Shown here: positions 7,365 to 14,464 of the stretch, in pieces
Position numbering within the stretch: the stretch's first letter is position 1
Layout: each line of letters starts with the position of its first letter
Source of the DNA: CAYQJV01 sp964417925
GTDB lineage: Bacteria; Hydrothermota; Tepidihabitantia; B3-TA06; CAYQJV01
Direction: 5' to 3'
Length of the DNA: 21,374 nucleotides
Assembly (NCBI GenBank): GCA_964417925.1
Contig: CAYQJV010000029.1
Location: forward strand, 1 to 21,374
Program-made: the position numbers and the translations under genes
The notes under the pieces: generated by a model
Told to the model about the DNA's origin: nothing
The model's input: the letters and a program-made list of their open reading frames with translations, nothing else
The model's database searches: none

Positions 7365-7595
7365 ATGGCATTGATTGAAGGATTTAAAGTGGTTAAAATT
7401 GCCACCTTTCTTGAGGCTCTGGTAATAAAATCCAGGCTTGAAGTAGAAGGTATTCCGGTGCAACTTTTATATGACTCAGCGGTTAAGCTTTATGGAATTA
7501 CTGTAGATGGTTTAGGAGAAGTTAAGATACTTGTTCCTGTGAAATTTGTAAGTAAAGTAAAAAAAATATTGGATGAGAATACTCGTAACAGGTAA
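7365..7595 (+). CDS. DUF2007-family small protein
   Basis: This 76-residue protein starts with an element like the DUF2007 pattern: a beta strand (FKVVKIATF), a helix (LEALVIKSRLEVEGIPVQLL), a middle loop and a final segment (GEVKILVPVKFVSKVKKIL). The phrase 'I-K-S-x-L-E-x-E-G-I-P' is the typical core. The function is unknown; the family is annotated as putative signal-transducing or PII-like. The ATG at 7365 has no Shine-Dalgarno sequence. A purine-rich AAAAGGAGAAAA lies about 20 bases upstream, inside a 14-codon frame (7330-7374) whose stop overlaps this start, so coupling is conceivable. Its 3' end overlaps the rmlD-like gene by 23 bases. Confidence 0.75.
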   Translation: MALIEGFKVVKIATFLEALVIKSRLEVEGIPVQLLYDSAVKLYGITVDGLGEVKILVPVKFVSKVKKILDENTRNR

Positions 7596-8418
7596 AACAG
7601 GAAGATTAGGTAGAGCATTGGTGAAGTTGTTGTCCAAAGATTATAAAGTTATTGCCCCTACGAGAAAGGAGATGGATATTAAAATTCCTTCTACCATTGA
7701 TTATATAAAAAAAATATCCCCTGATGTAATCATTCATACAGCAGCGGTTACTTCAGTCGATTATTGTGAGAAAAATAAAAAAGAGGCTTATGATGTGAAT
7801 GTAAAGGGAACTTTTTTTGTAGCATTAGGAGCCTCCTTGTGTAATGCAAAAATGGTTTATGTAAGTACCGATTATGTGTTTAATGGAGAGAAAAACAGTC
7901 CTTATAAAGAGTGGGATGAAACAGTACCTGTCAATTACTACGGTTTTTCTAAGTTAAAAGGAGAAGAAATTACCATTAAATTTGTAAAAAAATTTTTTGT
8001 AGTAAGGACAGCATGGCTTTTTGGATCTCCTGAGAAGGATGACTTTGTGGACGTTGTTTTAAAGTATGCAAAAGAGGAAAAAGAAGTTAGGTTTACAGAG
8101 GACCATATAGGTTCTCCCTCTTATGTGTATGACGTTGCAGATGCTATTAAACTACTTATAGAGACTGATTACTATGGAATATATCACATCGTTAATAAAG
8201 GTGAAACAACGAGAAAAGGATTTGCAGAAAAGATATTTAAAATAAAAAATATGAAAAGAGTAGTAAAGGGAGTGAAAGGTGAAGATGTAGGATTCATAGC
8301 CAAAAGACCATTTTATACTGCTCTTTCCTGTGAACTTTTTGAACAGACTTTAAAAAAAAGATTAAGACCTTGGGAAGATGCTCTCGCAGATTACCTTAAA
8401 AACACCTGCAAAGATTAA
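7573..8418 (+). CDS. rmlD: RmlD-like dTDP-4-dehydrorhamnose reductase / SDR sugar-nucleotide reductase
   Basis: This 281-residue extended short-chain dehydrogenase has a nucleotide-binding TGKTGRLG at residues 6-13, an IIHTAAVTSVDYCE segment near 53-66, STDYVF at 98-103 and the catalytic Tyr123/Lys127 pair (YGFSK). This order and length match RmlD, which makes dTDP-L-rhamnose from dTDP-4-keto-rhamnose with NAD(P)H in the cytoplasm (family knowledge). No other rhamnose genes (rmlA, B or C) are in the window, so a related sugar-nucleotide reductase is possible. It overlaps DUF2007 by 23 bases at the start and ispE by 41 bases at the end, placing it in a tightly packed operon. Confidence 0.8.
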   Translation: MRILVTGKTGRLGRALVKLLSKDYKVIAPTRKEMDIKIPSTIDYIKKISPDVIIHTAAVTSVDYCEKNKKEAYDVNVKGTFFVALGASLCNAKMVYVSTDYVFNGEKNSPYKEWDETVPVNYYGFSKLKGEEITIKFVKKFFVVRTAWLFGSPEKDDFVDVVLKYAKEEKEVRFTEDHIGSPSYVYDVADAIKLLIETDYYGIYHIVNKGETTRKGFAEKIFKIKNMKRVVKGVKGEDVGFIAKRPFYTALSCELFEQTLKKRLRPWEDALADYLKNTCKD

Positions 8419-9226
8419 TATAGGTCTTTGGGTAGAAAGAAAAAGAGAGGATGGATATCACAATATAAAAACTATCTTTGTCCCTATTACTCTTTATGAT
8501 GAATTAAAATTAATAACAGCTGAAAATATAGAGTGTGTATGTGATGACCCCTGTATACCTTCTGGTGAAAAAAATCTCGCCTATAAAGCAGCACAAGAGT
8601 TCTTTAGATACACTGGATTAAAAGGTGGAGTGAAAATTCACATAAAAAAAAATATACCTGCAGGTAGAGGATTGGGGGGTGGATCTTCTGATGCAGCAGC
8701 AGTAATAAATGGATTATGTAATATGTTTGATATAAATTTGTCTTTTGAAGAAAGAGTATTCCTTGCATTGAAAATAGGAATGGATGTGGTATTCTTTTTA
8801 CGTCCATTCCCTGCAATAGCAGAGGATAGAGGGGAGAAACTTTCGTATTTTAAATCTTTAAATTTCCCTATTCTTCTTTACTGTCCGACGTTTGGAATAT
8901 CTACAAAATGGGCATATGCGTCTTTAAAAGAGTTGACAAATGCGGGAAATTGTATTAAAATTTTAAAAGACAGTTTAATGCAGGGGGAATTTGAGAAAAT
9001 AGAAAAATGTGAATTTAATGTTTTTGAAGATATTGTATTTAAAAAATATCCTTTGCTTTTGGAGGTTAAAAAAGAAATGAAAAAGGCAGGGGCATACTTT
9101 TCCCTGCTTTCTGGAAGCGGGAGTGCGGTGTACGGAATTTTTAAAAATGATATTGGCGAAGATGTTTATAGAAAATTGGAGGAAAAGTTTGAGGGAGACT
9201 GGTATAAATGTGAACTGGCTATATAG
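8378..9226 (+). CDS. ispE: 4-diphosphocytidyl-2-C-methyl-D-erythritol kinase
   Basis: IspE phosphorylates CDP-methylerythritol with ATP in the MEP route to isoprenoids. The 282-residue protein has the family's usual length. It carries Lys12 (PAKIN), the GHMP-kinase ATP loop at 94-107 (PAGRGLGGGSSDAA), the catalytic Asp136 (GMDVVFF) and a C-terminal GSGSAVYGIF motif. The ATG at 8378 lies 41 bases inside the rmlD-like gene; starting here keeps the conserved KTPAKINIGL N-terminus, so the overlap looks real. The stop is followed after four bases by tRNA-Gln. It implies isoprenoid synthesis through MEP rather than mevalonate. Confidence 0.95.
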   Translation: MLSQITLKTPAKINIGLWVERKREDGYHNIKTIFVPITLYDELKLITAENIECVCDDPCIPSGEKNLAYKAAQEFFRYTGLKGGVKIHIKKNIPAGRGLGGGSSDAAAVINGLCNMFDINLSFEERVFLALKIGMDVVFFLRPFPAIAEDRGEKLSYFKSLNFPILLYCPTFGISTKWAYASLKELTNAGNCIKILKDSLMQGEFEKIEKCEFNVFEDIVFKKYPLLLEVKKEMKKAGAYFSLLSGSGSAVYGIFKNDIGEDVYRKLEEKFEGDWYKCELAI

Positions 9227-9230
9227 GAAC

Positions 9231-9302
9231 TGGGGAGTCGTCCAATGGGCAGGACACGGGATTTTGGATCCCGGAATCGTGGTTCGAATCCACGCTCCCC
9301 AG
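9231..9302 (+). tRNA. tRNA-Gln (anticodon UUG)
   Basis: A full cloverleaf folds. The acceptor is TGGGGAG/CTCCCCA, the D stem GTCC/GGAC, and the anticodon stem CGGGA/TCCCG. The loop TTTTGGA gives anticodon TTG at 9264-9266. The T arm is CGTGG-TTCGAAT-CCACG and the discriminator is G. CCA is not encoded (GCTA follows). It sits 4 bases after ispE and 28 before prs on the same strand, with no promoter or terminator of its own visible, so it is probably cut from the operon mRNA. Confidence 0.95.
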
Positions 9303-9330
9303 CTAACTTAATGTAAAAAGGAGGTAATTT

Positions 9331-10278
9331 GTGTTCACCAAAGATGAAATAAAGGTATTTACAGGTAGTTCAAATCCAAAACTTGGAGAGAAAATCTGTG
9401 CATATCTTGGAATTGAACCGGGCAGGGCTTATTTTGGAAGATTTAAGGATGGAGAAATAAGAGTAAAGATAGAAGAGAATGTGAGAGGTGTAGATGTGTT
9501 TATAGTCCAACCTACTCAACCCCCTGCTGAAAATCTTCTTGAACTCCTTCTCTTTATAGATGCAGCAAGAAGAGCATCTGCCTCAAGAATCACTGCAGTT
9601 ATTCCCTATTATGGGTATGCAAGACAGGATAGAAAGGATGAACCAAGAGTTCCTATTTCGTCAAAACTTGTGGCAGATTTGATAGAAACTGCTGGAGCCT
9701 CCAGGGTTCTTACCATGGACCTACATGCAGAACAGATACAAGGATTTTTTAAAATACCTGTAGATCATTTATATGCTACTCCTGTGTTTGTGAACTATCT
9801 TAAGCAAAGTACAGATCTTTCAAATACCGTGGTTGTTTCTCCGGATCCAGGAAGTGCAAATAGGGCGAGAGCATTTGCTAAGAGGCTTGGAGGTCTTCCC
9901 ATTGCAATAATAGACAAAAGGAGAGAAAGGCCAAACGAAGCTATGGCAATAAATGTGGTGGGAGATGTGAAAGACAAAAACTGTTTGATTTTTGATGATA
10001 TAATAGATACAGGAGGTACTCTTATTGAAGCAACTCGTGCATTACTTGAAAATCAGGCTTCCAGAGTGTGGGCAGTTGCTACTCATGGAGTTTTTTCTGC
10101 AGATGCAATTAAAAGATTGCATGAATCAATGCTTGAAAGCATAATAATAACTGACTCTCTACCTGTGGAGAAGAAAAACCTTACTGAGAAGTTTAAAGTG
10201 CTTTCCATAGCAGAACTTTTAGGAGAGGCAATAAGAAGGATACACAATGCAGAATCTGTGAGTGCGTTATTTATTTAA
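9331..10278 (+). CDS. prs: Ribose-phosphate pyrophosphokinase
   Basis: PRPP synthetase makes phosphoribosyl pyrophosphate from ribose 5-phosphate and ATP, feeding purine, pyrimidine, His, Trp and NAD synthesis. The 315 residues match the usual bacterial class I length. The sequence shows the N-terminal FTGSSNPKLGEKI, the ATP-side PYYGYARQDRKDEPR (residues 92-106), DLHAEQIQGFF at 130-140, the VSPDPGSANRARAFAK loop, and the PRPP-binding FDDIIDTGGTL near 220-230. It starts with GTG, with a strong AAAGGAGG 7 bases upstream. It is followed by ctc/rplY after 32 bases, the same prs-ctc-pth order seen in many Gram-positives. Confidence 0.97.
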   Translation: MFTKDEIKVFTGSSNPKLGEKICAYLGIEPGRAYFGRFKDGEIRVKIEENVRGVDVFIVQPTQPPAENLLELLLFIDAARRASASRITAVIPYYGYARQDRKDEPRVPISSKLVADLIETAGASRVLTMDLHAEQIQGFFKIPVDHLYATPVFVNYLKQSTDLSNTVVVSPDPGSANRARAFAKRLGGLPIAIIDKRRERPNEAMAINVVGDVKDKNCLIFDDIIDTGGTLIEATRALLENQASRVWAVATHGVFSADAIKRLHESMLESIIITDSLPVEKKNLTEKFKVLSIAELLGEAIRRIHNAESVSALFI

Positions 10279-10310
10279 ACAATCTATAAATTAATAAAAA
10301 GGAGAGAAAT

Positions 10311-10955
10311 ATGAAATACATCCTTCATTATCAAATAAGAGAAGGTGTGGGAAAAGAAAGGGCAAAGAAATATAGAAAAGTAGGTAAAATTCCTGCAATA
10401 ATATATGGTAAAGGCGAGGAATCGGTTCCGATTCTTGTGGATGAGAAAGAGTTTATTGAACTGCTTAGCAAAATAAAGGGTAAATTTCCTGTAGTAGAAC
10501 TGAAAGGAGAAAAAGGTAAAAGCTTAAGAGCGGTAATAAAATCCATCCAGAAACATCCCATTACAGATGAATTTCTTCATATTGATTTTCACCACATCCA
10601 TGTGCATGAAACTGTGTATGTGGATGTTCCGATACATCTTAAAGGTGAAGCTCCTGGAGTGAAAAAAGGAGGGATGCTTGATCAAATTCTTTATGAACTT
10701 CCTGTAAAGGGAAGCATGAATAAGATTCCTCCCTTTATAGAAGTGGATATTTCGAATCTTGAGATAGGGGACTCAGTACATGTAAAGGACCTCTCATTGA
10801 AAGGAATAGAACCTGATATTGATCCTGAAAGTACAATTGTTACGATTCTTGCTCCAAAGAAGGTAGAAGAGGAAGTTGAAGAAGTAAAACCTGAGGAAGT
10901 ACCTGAGGAGGAAGAAAAACAAGAAGAAAAAGAGGAGGAAAAGAAGGAGGAGTGA
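10311..10955 (+). CDS. rplY: Large-subunit ribosomal protein bL25, CTC/TL5 form, with acidic tail
   Basis: This 5S rRNA-binding ribosomal protein is the long CTC/TL5 type. Residues 1-90 are the L25 domain (KVGKIPAIIYGKG, VVELKGEKGKSLRAVIKSIQ, DEFLHIDFHH). Residues 95-185 are the TL5 C-terminal beta domain (PIHLKGEAPGVKKGGMLDQ, STIVTILAPK). Residues 186-214 form a nearly pure Glu/Lys/Pro tail. The start is an ATG with AAAAGGAGAG at good spacing. The GAG-GAG codons at the end of the tail also serve as the ribosome-binding site of pth, whose GTG overlaps this stop as GTGA. The prs-ctc-pth order supports the assignment. Confidence 0.95.
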   Translation: MKYILHYQIREGVGKERAKKYRKVGKIPAIIYGKGEESVPILVDEKEFIELLSKIKGKFPVVELKGEKGKSLRAVIKSIQKHPITDEFLHIDFHHIHVHETVYVDVPIHLKGEAPGVKKGGMLDQILYELPVKGSMNKIPPFIEVDISNLEIGDSVHVKDLSLKGIEPDIDPESTIVTILAPKKVEEEVEEVKPEEVPEEEEKQEEKEEEKKEE

Positions 10956-11488
10956 TAGTAGCAGGACTTGGAAATCCAGGAGATGAATATCGATTCAGCA
11001 GGCATAATGTAGGATTTTTAGTTGTAGAAAATATTGCTAATGAAAAAAAGATAAAATGGATAAGAGAAAGGTACTTTCTTTTTGCATCTTTTAACGATAC
11101 CATACTTTTAAAACCGATGACTTATGTAAATAGATCAGGAATAGCAATTCAAGAAGCATGTGAGAGGTTTAATAAGCCTTTTCTTGTAATTATAGATGAT
11201 GTGGATATTCCTTTTGGGAAAATACGGATAAAAAAGAAAGGTGGAGCGGGAGGGCATAATGGTTTACAGTCAATAATAGAGATAATGGAGACAAGAGAAT
11301 TTCCAAGAATAAGGATAGGAATTGGACCTCGGCCTCCTGGATATGAACTGGTAAAGTATGTTTTGTCCCCCTTTACTCCCGAAGAAATGAAGGTACTCCC
11401 TTCCATAATAAAAGATGCTTCAAAGGCAGTGTATATGATATTGGAAGAAGGAATAGAAAAGGCAATGAATGTGTTCAATTCAAAATGA
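10952..11488 (+). CDS. pth: Peptidyl-tRNA hydrolase
   Basis: Pth frees tRNA from dropped-off peptidyl-tRNA in the cytoplasm. In 178 residues (a little under the usual ~190) the family residues are all visible: Asn8 in GLGNPG, catalytic His18 in SRHNVGF, Asn60 in KPMTYVNRSG, Asp82 in IIDDVDIPFG, and GGAGGHNGLQSI. The GTG start overlaps the stop of the bL25 gene (GTGA), with AAGGAGGAG directly upstream. The stop overlaps ychF as ATGA, so bL25, pth and ychF are translationally coupled. Confidence 0.96.
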   Translation: MIVAGLGNPGDEYRFSRHNVGFLVVENIANEKKIKWIRERYFLFASFNDTILLKPMTYVNRSGIAIQEACERFNKPFLVIIDDVDIPFGKIRIKKKGGAGGHNGLQSIIEIMETREFPRIRIGIGPRPPGYELVKYVLSPFTPEEMKVLPSIIKDASKAVYMILEEGIEKAMNVFNSK

Positions 11489-12516
11489 AGGTAGGGATAA
11501 TAGGTTTACCAAATGTAGGGAAATCTTCTCTTTTTAATTTACTAACCAGTTCTTCAGTCTCTGTGGCAGAGTATCCCTTTACTACTATAGATCCTAACTG
11601 TGGCATGGTGGTGATTCCGGATGAGAAACTCAATAAGCTTGCAGAGGTTCTCTCACCTGAGAAGGTCACTCCTGCGATGATTGAATTTGTAGATGTAGCA
11701 GGATTGGTGAAAAATGCTCACAAAGGAGAAGGATTGGGTAATCAGTTTCTATCTCATATAAGAGATGTAGATTTAGTGGTGCATGTACTTAGAACATTTG
11801 GATTGGATGAAGCTCCCTTTATTTATGATACAATAGATCCTAAAAGAGATAAAGAGCTGGTTGAGGCGGAACTTGCACTCGCAGATCTTGAAATTATAGA
11901 GAAAAGATTAAAAAAGATAGAAAAAGATGCTGGTAGAAAAGAGGAGAAAGAAATTTTAGAAAACTTTAAAGAAAAGTTGGTAAAAGGGGAGAGGGTTGAA
12001 ATAAAAGATGAAAAAGTTCAAAAATTTTTGAAAGGGATGGGAATATTGAGTTACAAGCCCTTTTTATATGTGATTAATTCATCATCCTATAATAAATGGG
12101 AAGGATGGAAACCGGATAATGCATATCTTATTTCCTGTAAACTTGAAAATGAAATGAGAGATTTTTCAGAAGAAGAAAAAAGGGAGATGAGAAGGGAGTT
12201 GGGGCTTGATGAGAGAGGGATAGAAGGAATAGTTGAAGAAGTATTTAAAAAGTTAGGGTTAATAAGATTCTATACCATAAAAGGTAAAGAGATAAGGGCC
12301 TGGGTGATAAAAAGAGGAACAACAGTGTATGAAGCAGCTGGCAAAATACATTCAGATATACAGAGAGGTTTTATAAAAGCTGAAGTAATTCCCTTTGAAA
12401 GATTTATGGAATACGGAGATTATAGAAAAGCGCATGAAAATGGAGCAGTCCAAATAGAGGGAAGGGATTATATTGTGAAAGATGAAGATATAATCCTTAT
12501 AAAGTTTAAAATTTGA
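11485..12516 (+). CDS. ychF: Obg-like ATPase YchF
   Basis: YchF/OLA1 is a TRAFAC-class, ribosome-associated nucleotide hydrolase. It shows G1 at residues 7-15 (GLPNVGKSS), the G2-region Thr33-Thr34 (YPFTTIDPN), G3 at 70-73 with DVAGLVKNAHKGEGLGNQFL, a middle coiled coil and a C-terminal TGS domain (RAWVIKRGTTVYEAAGKIH … YGDYRKAHENG … GRDYIVKDEDIILI). At 343 residues it is about 20 shorter than usual. The specificity motif, normally NxxE, reads NSSS after PFLYVI, so its acidic residue seems lost or shifted. Start ATG overlaps the pth stop (ATGA). It is the last gene of the operon; 20 bases after its stop a new promoter begins. Confidence 0.95.
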   Translation: MKVGIIGLPNVGKSSLFNLLTSSSVSVAEYPFTTIDPNCGMVVIPDEKLNKLAEVLSPEKVTPAMIEFVDVAGLVKNAHKGEGLGNQFLSHIRDVDLVVHVLRTFGLDEAPFIYDTIDPKRDKELVEAELALADLEIIEKRLKKIEKDAGRKEEKEILENFKEKLVKGERVEIKDEKVQKFLKGMGILSYKPFLYVINSSSYNKWEGWKPDNAYLISCKLENEMRDFSEEEKREMRRELGLDERGIEGIVEEVFKKLGLIRFYTIKGKEIRAWVIKRGTTVYEAAGKIHSDIQRGFIKAEVIPFERFMEYGDYRKAHENGAVQIEGRDYIVKDEDIILIKFKI

Positions 12517-12536
12517 AAATTTATTTAAAAATTCAC

Positions 12537-12564
12537 TTGACAAATTATTTTATGCTTTTATAAT
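12537..12564 (+). promoter_or_regulatory. Perfect-consensus sigma-70 promoter for the lipoprotein-LysM operon
   Basis: TTGACA (12537-12542) and TATAAT (12559-12564), both exact consensus, are separated by 16 bases. Transcription should start near 12571, which leaves about 29 bases of leader with AAAAAGGAGGTG before the ATG at 12600. This rules out the upstream GTG at 12570 as the start. Confidence 0.9.
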
Positions 12565-12599
12565 TTTTTGTGTATAGTAGGAACAAAAAGGAGGTGAAG

Positions 12600-12863
12600 A
12601 TGTACAAACGACTAATAGGCTTAGGGGCATTAATCCTGTTTATAACAGGAATGTTTACTACTGGTTGTACCCGGTATGCATCCAAGGAACTACTTGCCCA
12701 AATGGAACAGACATGTCAGGCTGCGGATGAGGCAGAGGCAAAGGTAGCACAGCTTCAATCAGAGCTGGAAGGTTTAAAAGCTGAGAAGGCGAAAAAAGAG
12801 GCAAGAATAAAGGAACTTCAGGAGAGAATAAAGGATCTTGAATCCAGAAAACCAACTCGTTAA
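12600..12863 (+). CDS. Small coiled-coil lipoprotein (Lpp-like architecture)
   Basis: This 87-residue protein begins with a type II signal peptide (MYKRLIGLGALILFITG) and a lipobox ending in TTGC, so the mature protein starts with lipid-modified Cys23. The rest is a continuous heptad-like helix (EAEAKVAQLQSELEGLKAEK, then ARIKELQERIKDLES) ending in KPTR. The layout resembles Braun's lipoprotein, but no homology is claimed and the C-terminal residue is Arg, not the Lys used for peptidoglycan linkage in Lpp. The ATG at 12600 is chosen for its strong AAGGAGGTG; an upstream in-frame GTG at 12570 lies at the transcript start. The LysM gene follows after 12 bases. The perfect promoter suggests an abundant envelope protein. 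Confidence 0.85.
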   Translation: MYKRLIGLGALILFITGMFTTGCTRYASKELLAQMEQTCQAADEAEAKVAQLQSELEGLKAEKAKKEARIKELQERIKDLESRKPTR

Positions 12864-12875
12864 TAAGGAGGAAAG

Positions 12876-13460
12876 ATGAAAAAAATATTAACATTATTGG
12901 TTGCTTTCTTTATTGTAGTAAATGTTTCCTTTGCTGAAAAAATAAAAGAAGAGGAGGCAAAAAAAAGAATAGAGGAATGTAAGGCAAGAGAAGAAGCAGC
13001 AAATGCTCAGATCAATGAACTTCAGCCTAAGGTTGATGCTTTAAAAGCTGAAATTCAGGAACTGGATAAAAAAATAAAAGAACTTGAAACAAAACTTGCA
13101 GAACTGGAGAAAGGGCCAAAATACTGGGGTAGGTATACTGTAAAACCAGGTGATTACCTCTCTAAGATAGCAGGTTATCCTTATGTATACCATGATCCTT
13201 CTAAATGGACTGTAATTTATGAAGCTAATAAAGATCTTATCAAAGATCCTGACCTTATTTTCCCTGGTTGGGTTCTTTTCCTTCCTGGTGTAAATGAATG
13301 GAAGGTATATCCTGGAGATTGTTTATGGAAGATAGCAAGTTATCTTACCGTATATGGGGATGCAAGCAAGTGGCCTAAAATATACGAGGCTAACAAGGAT
13401 AAAATAAAGGATCCAGACCTTATCTATCCTAATCAGGTATTTGTGATCCCAAGAGACTAA
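12876..13460 (+). CDS. Secreted coiled-coil protein with two LysM domains
   Basis: The protein has 194 residues. A signal peptide (KKILTLLVAFFIVVNVSFA) covers 1-20. A coiled coil follows at about 22-85 (INELQPKVDALKAEIQEL, KKIKELETKLAELEKG). LysM1 is at about 90-138 (YTVKPGDYLSKIAG … IYEANKDLIKDPDLIFPG). LysM2 is at about 142-192 (WKVYPGDCLWKIAS … IYEANKDKIKDPDLIYPN). The two LysM units are clearly duplicates of one another. LysM binds peptidoglycan glycan chains, so the protein is expected in the periplasm attached to the wall. Its coiled coil resembles that of the lipoprotein encoded 12 bases upstream, and the pair could interact. A strong AAGGAGG precedes the ATG. A 13-bp hairpin follows the stop. 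Confidence 0.9.
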   Translation: MKKILTLLVAFFIVVNVSFAEKIKEEEAKKRIEECKAREEAANAQINELQPKVDALKAEIQELDKKIKELETKLAELEKGPKYWGRYTVKPGDYLSKIAGYPYVYHDPSKWTVIYEANKDLIKDPDLIFPGWVLFLPGVNEWKVYPGDCLWKIASYLTVYGDASKWPKIYEANKDKIKDPDLIYPNQVFVIPRD

Positions 13461-13477
13461 TTGAGACAATCTTCTAA

Positions 13478-13513
13478 ACAGGGGGAAGAGAAACCTTTTC
13501 CTCTTCCCCCTGT
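13478..13513 (+). terminator. 13-bp GC-rich hairpin between the LysM gene and phoH
   Basis: ACAGGGGGAAGAG (13478-13490) pairs perfectly with CTCTTCCCCCTGT (13501-13513) around a 10-base loop. It lies 17 bases after the LysM stop, as expected of a terminator. However, the tail is CTCCAAAAATAA, with no T tract, and the phoH ATG is only 12 bases further. It may be a partial terminator, an mRNA-stabilising 3' hairpin, or an element that sequesters the phoH start. Confidence 0.5.
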
Positions 13514-13525
13514 CTCCAAAAATAA

Positions 13526-14464
13526 ATGGCAAGAAGGACCCTTAAGTTAAAGGGTATAGACCCTTTGTTGGTTACTGGTGTAGGAGGGGAATATCTTAAT
13601 TTGTTAAAAGAAAATTTTGATGTAAAGATTACAGCGAGAGGGAATAAAATAATTCTTGAAGGTAAAGATAAGGAAGTTTCTAAAGTTGAGAGACTTTTGT
13701 CCATTTTTAAAGACCTTGCAGGAAGAGGCAGAATTATAGATACAACTACGGTGATGGACGAGATAGAGAAGATAAAAGGTATTAGAGAGAAGGAAGAAGG
13801 CCTTATATATACTCCAAGAAAGGTAATCAAACCTAAAACAGATCATCAAAGAGAGTACATAAAATGTATTGAAAAATTTGATGTTGTATTTGCAATAGGT
13901 CCTGCAGGAACGGGTAAAACCTATTTAGCAGTTGCAATGGCAGTGCAGGCATTGGAGAATGAAGAAATAGATAGGATTATTTTAACACGTCCCGCTGTGG
14001 AAGCGGGTGAATCTTTGGGATATCTTCCTGGTGATTTTAAAGAGAAGGTAGACCCTTATCTTAGACCCCTTTACGATGCTCTTGCAGATATGATTCCTCC
14101 GGAGAGAATGAGAAGATTGATGGATAATCAAATAATAGAGGTAGCACCTCTTGCTTATATGAGGGGTAGAACACTTTCTGATGCATATATAATTTTGGAT
14201 GAAGCTCAAAATACAACATCTTCTCAGATGAAGATGTTTTTGACAAGACTTGGATGGAATTCAAAAGCCATAATCACAGGAGATATTACTCAAGTAGATA
14301 TAAAGTTTGTAAAATCCGGTCTTGTTCATGCTATAGAAATTCTAAAAAATGTAAAAGGGGTTAAATTTGTTCATTTTGATAAGTCTGATGTGGTAAGACC
14401 TCCTCTTGTGTCTGAGATAATCAAAGCTTATGAAGAGGCAGAAAATGTTGAGAACAACCGTTAA
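13526..14464 (+). CDS. phoH: PhoH-like ATPase (YbeZ/PhoH family)
   Basis: This 312-residue P-loop protein has an N-terminal KH-like segment (residues 20-65, KENFDVKITARGNKI), Walker A at 125-132 (GPAGTGKT), the family phrase TRPAVEAGESLGYLPGD (154-170) and Walker B at 221-226 (YIILDE) followed by AQNTT. PhoH/YbeZ proteins are thought to act with YbeY in RNA or ribosome quality control. ybeY lies two genes downstream, which supports the link. The ATG has no Shine-Dalgarno sequence: CTCCAAAAATAA precedes it, directly after a strong hairpin. Translation may therefore be weak, or depend on a leaderless or processed mRNA. Its 3' end overlaps the next gene. Confidence 0.93.
   Translation: MARRTLKLKGIDPLLVTGVGGEYLNLLKENFDVKITARGNKIILEGKDKEVSKVERLLSIFKDLAGRGRIIDTTTVMDEIEKIKGIREKEEGLIYTPRKVIKPKTDHQREYIKCIEKFDVVFAIGPAGTGKTYLAVAMAVQALENEEIDRIILTRPAVEAGESLGYLPGDFKEKVDPYLRPLYDALADMIPPERMRRLMDNQIIEVAPLAYMRGRTLSDAYIILDEAQNTTSSQMKMFLTRLGWNSKAIITGDITQVDIKFVKSGLVHAIEILKNVKGVKFVHFDKSDVVRPPLVSEIIKAYEEAENVENNR

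Noticed and set aside
7330..7374. A 14-codon frame ahead of the DUF2007 gene, whose TGA overlaps that gene's start
   Set aside because: It could be a coupling leader, but it has no ribosome-binding site of its own and short frames are common by chance.
9123..9311. Plus-strand open frame across the ispE end and tRNA-Gln
   Set aside because: It runs through a perfect tRNA and out of frame with ispE, so it is a shadow.
10840..11103. Minus-strand frames rich in Ser/Phe/Pro opposite the bL25 tail and pth
   Set aside because: They are produced by the GA-rich tail read backwards; both plus-strand genes are well conserved.
12570..12599. GTG at 12570 as start of the lipoprotein
   Set aside because: It lies at the predicted transcription start and would place a charged extension before the signal peptide; ATG 12600 has a strong ribosome-binding site.
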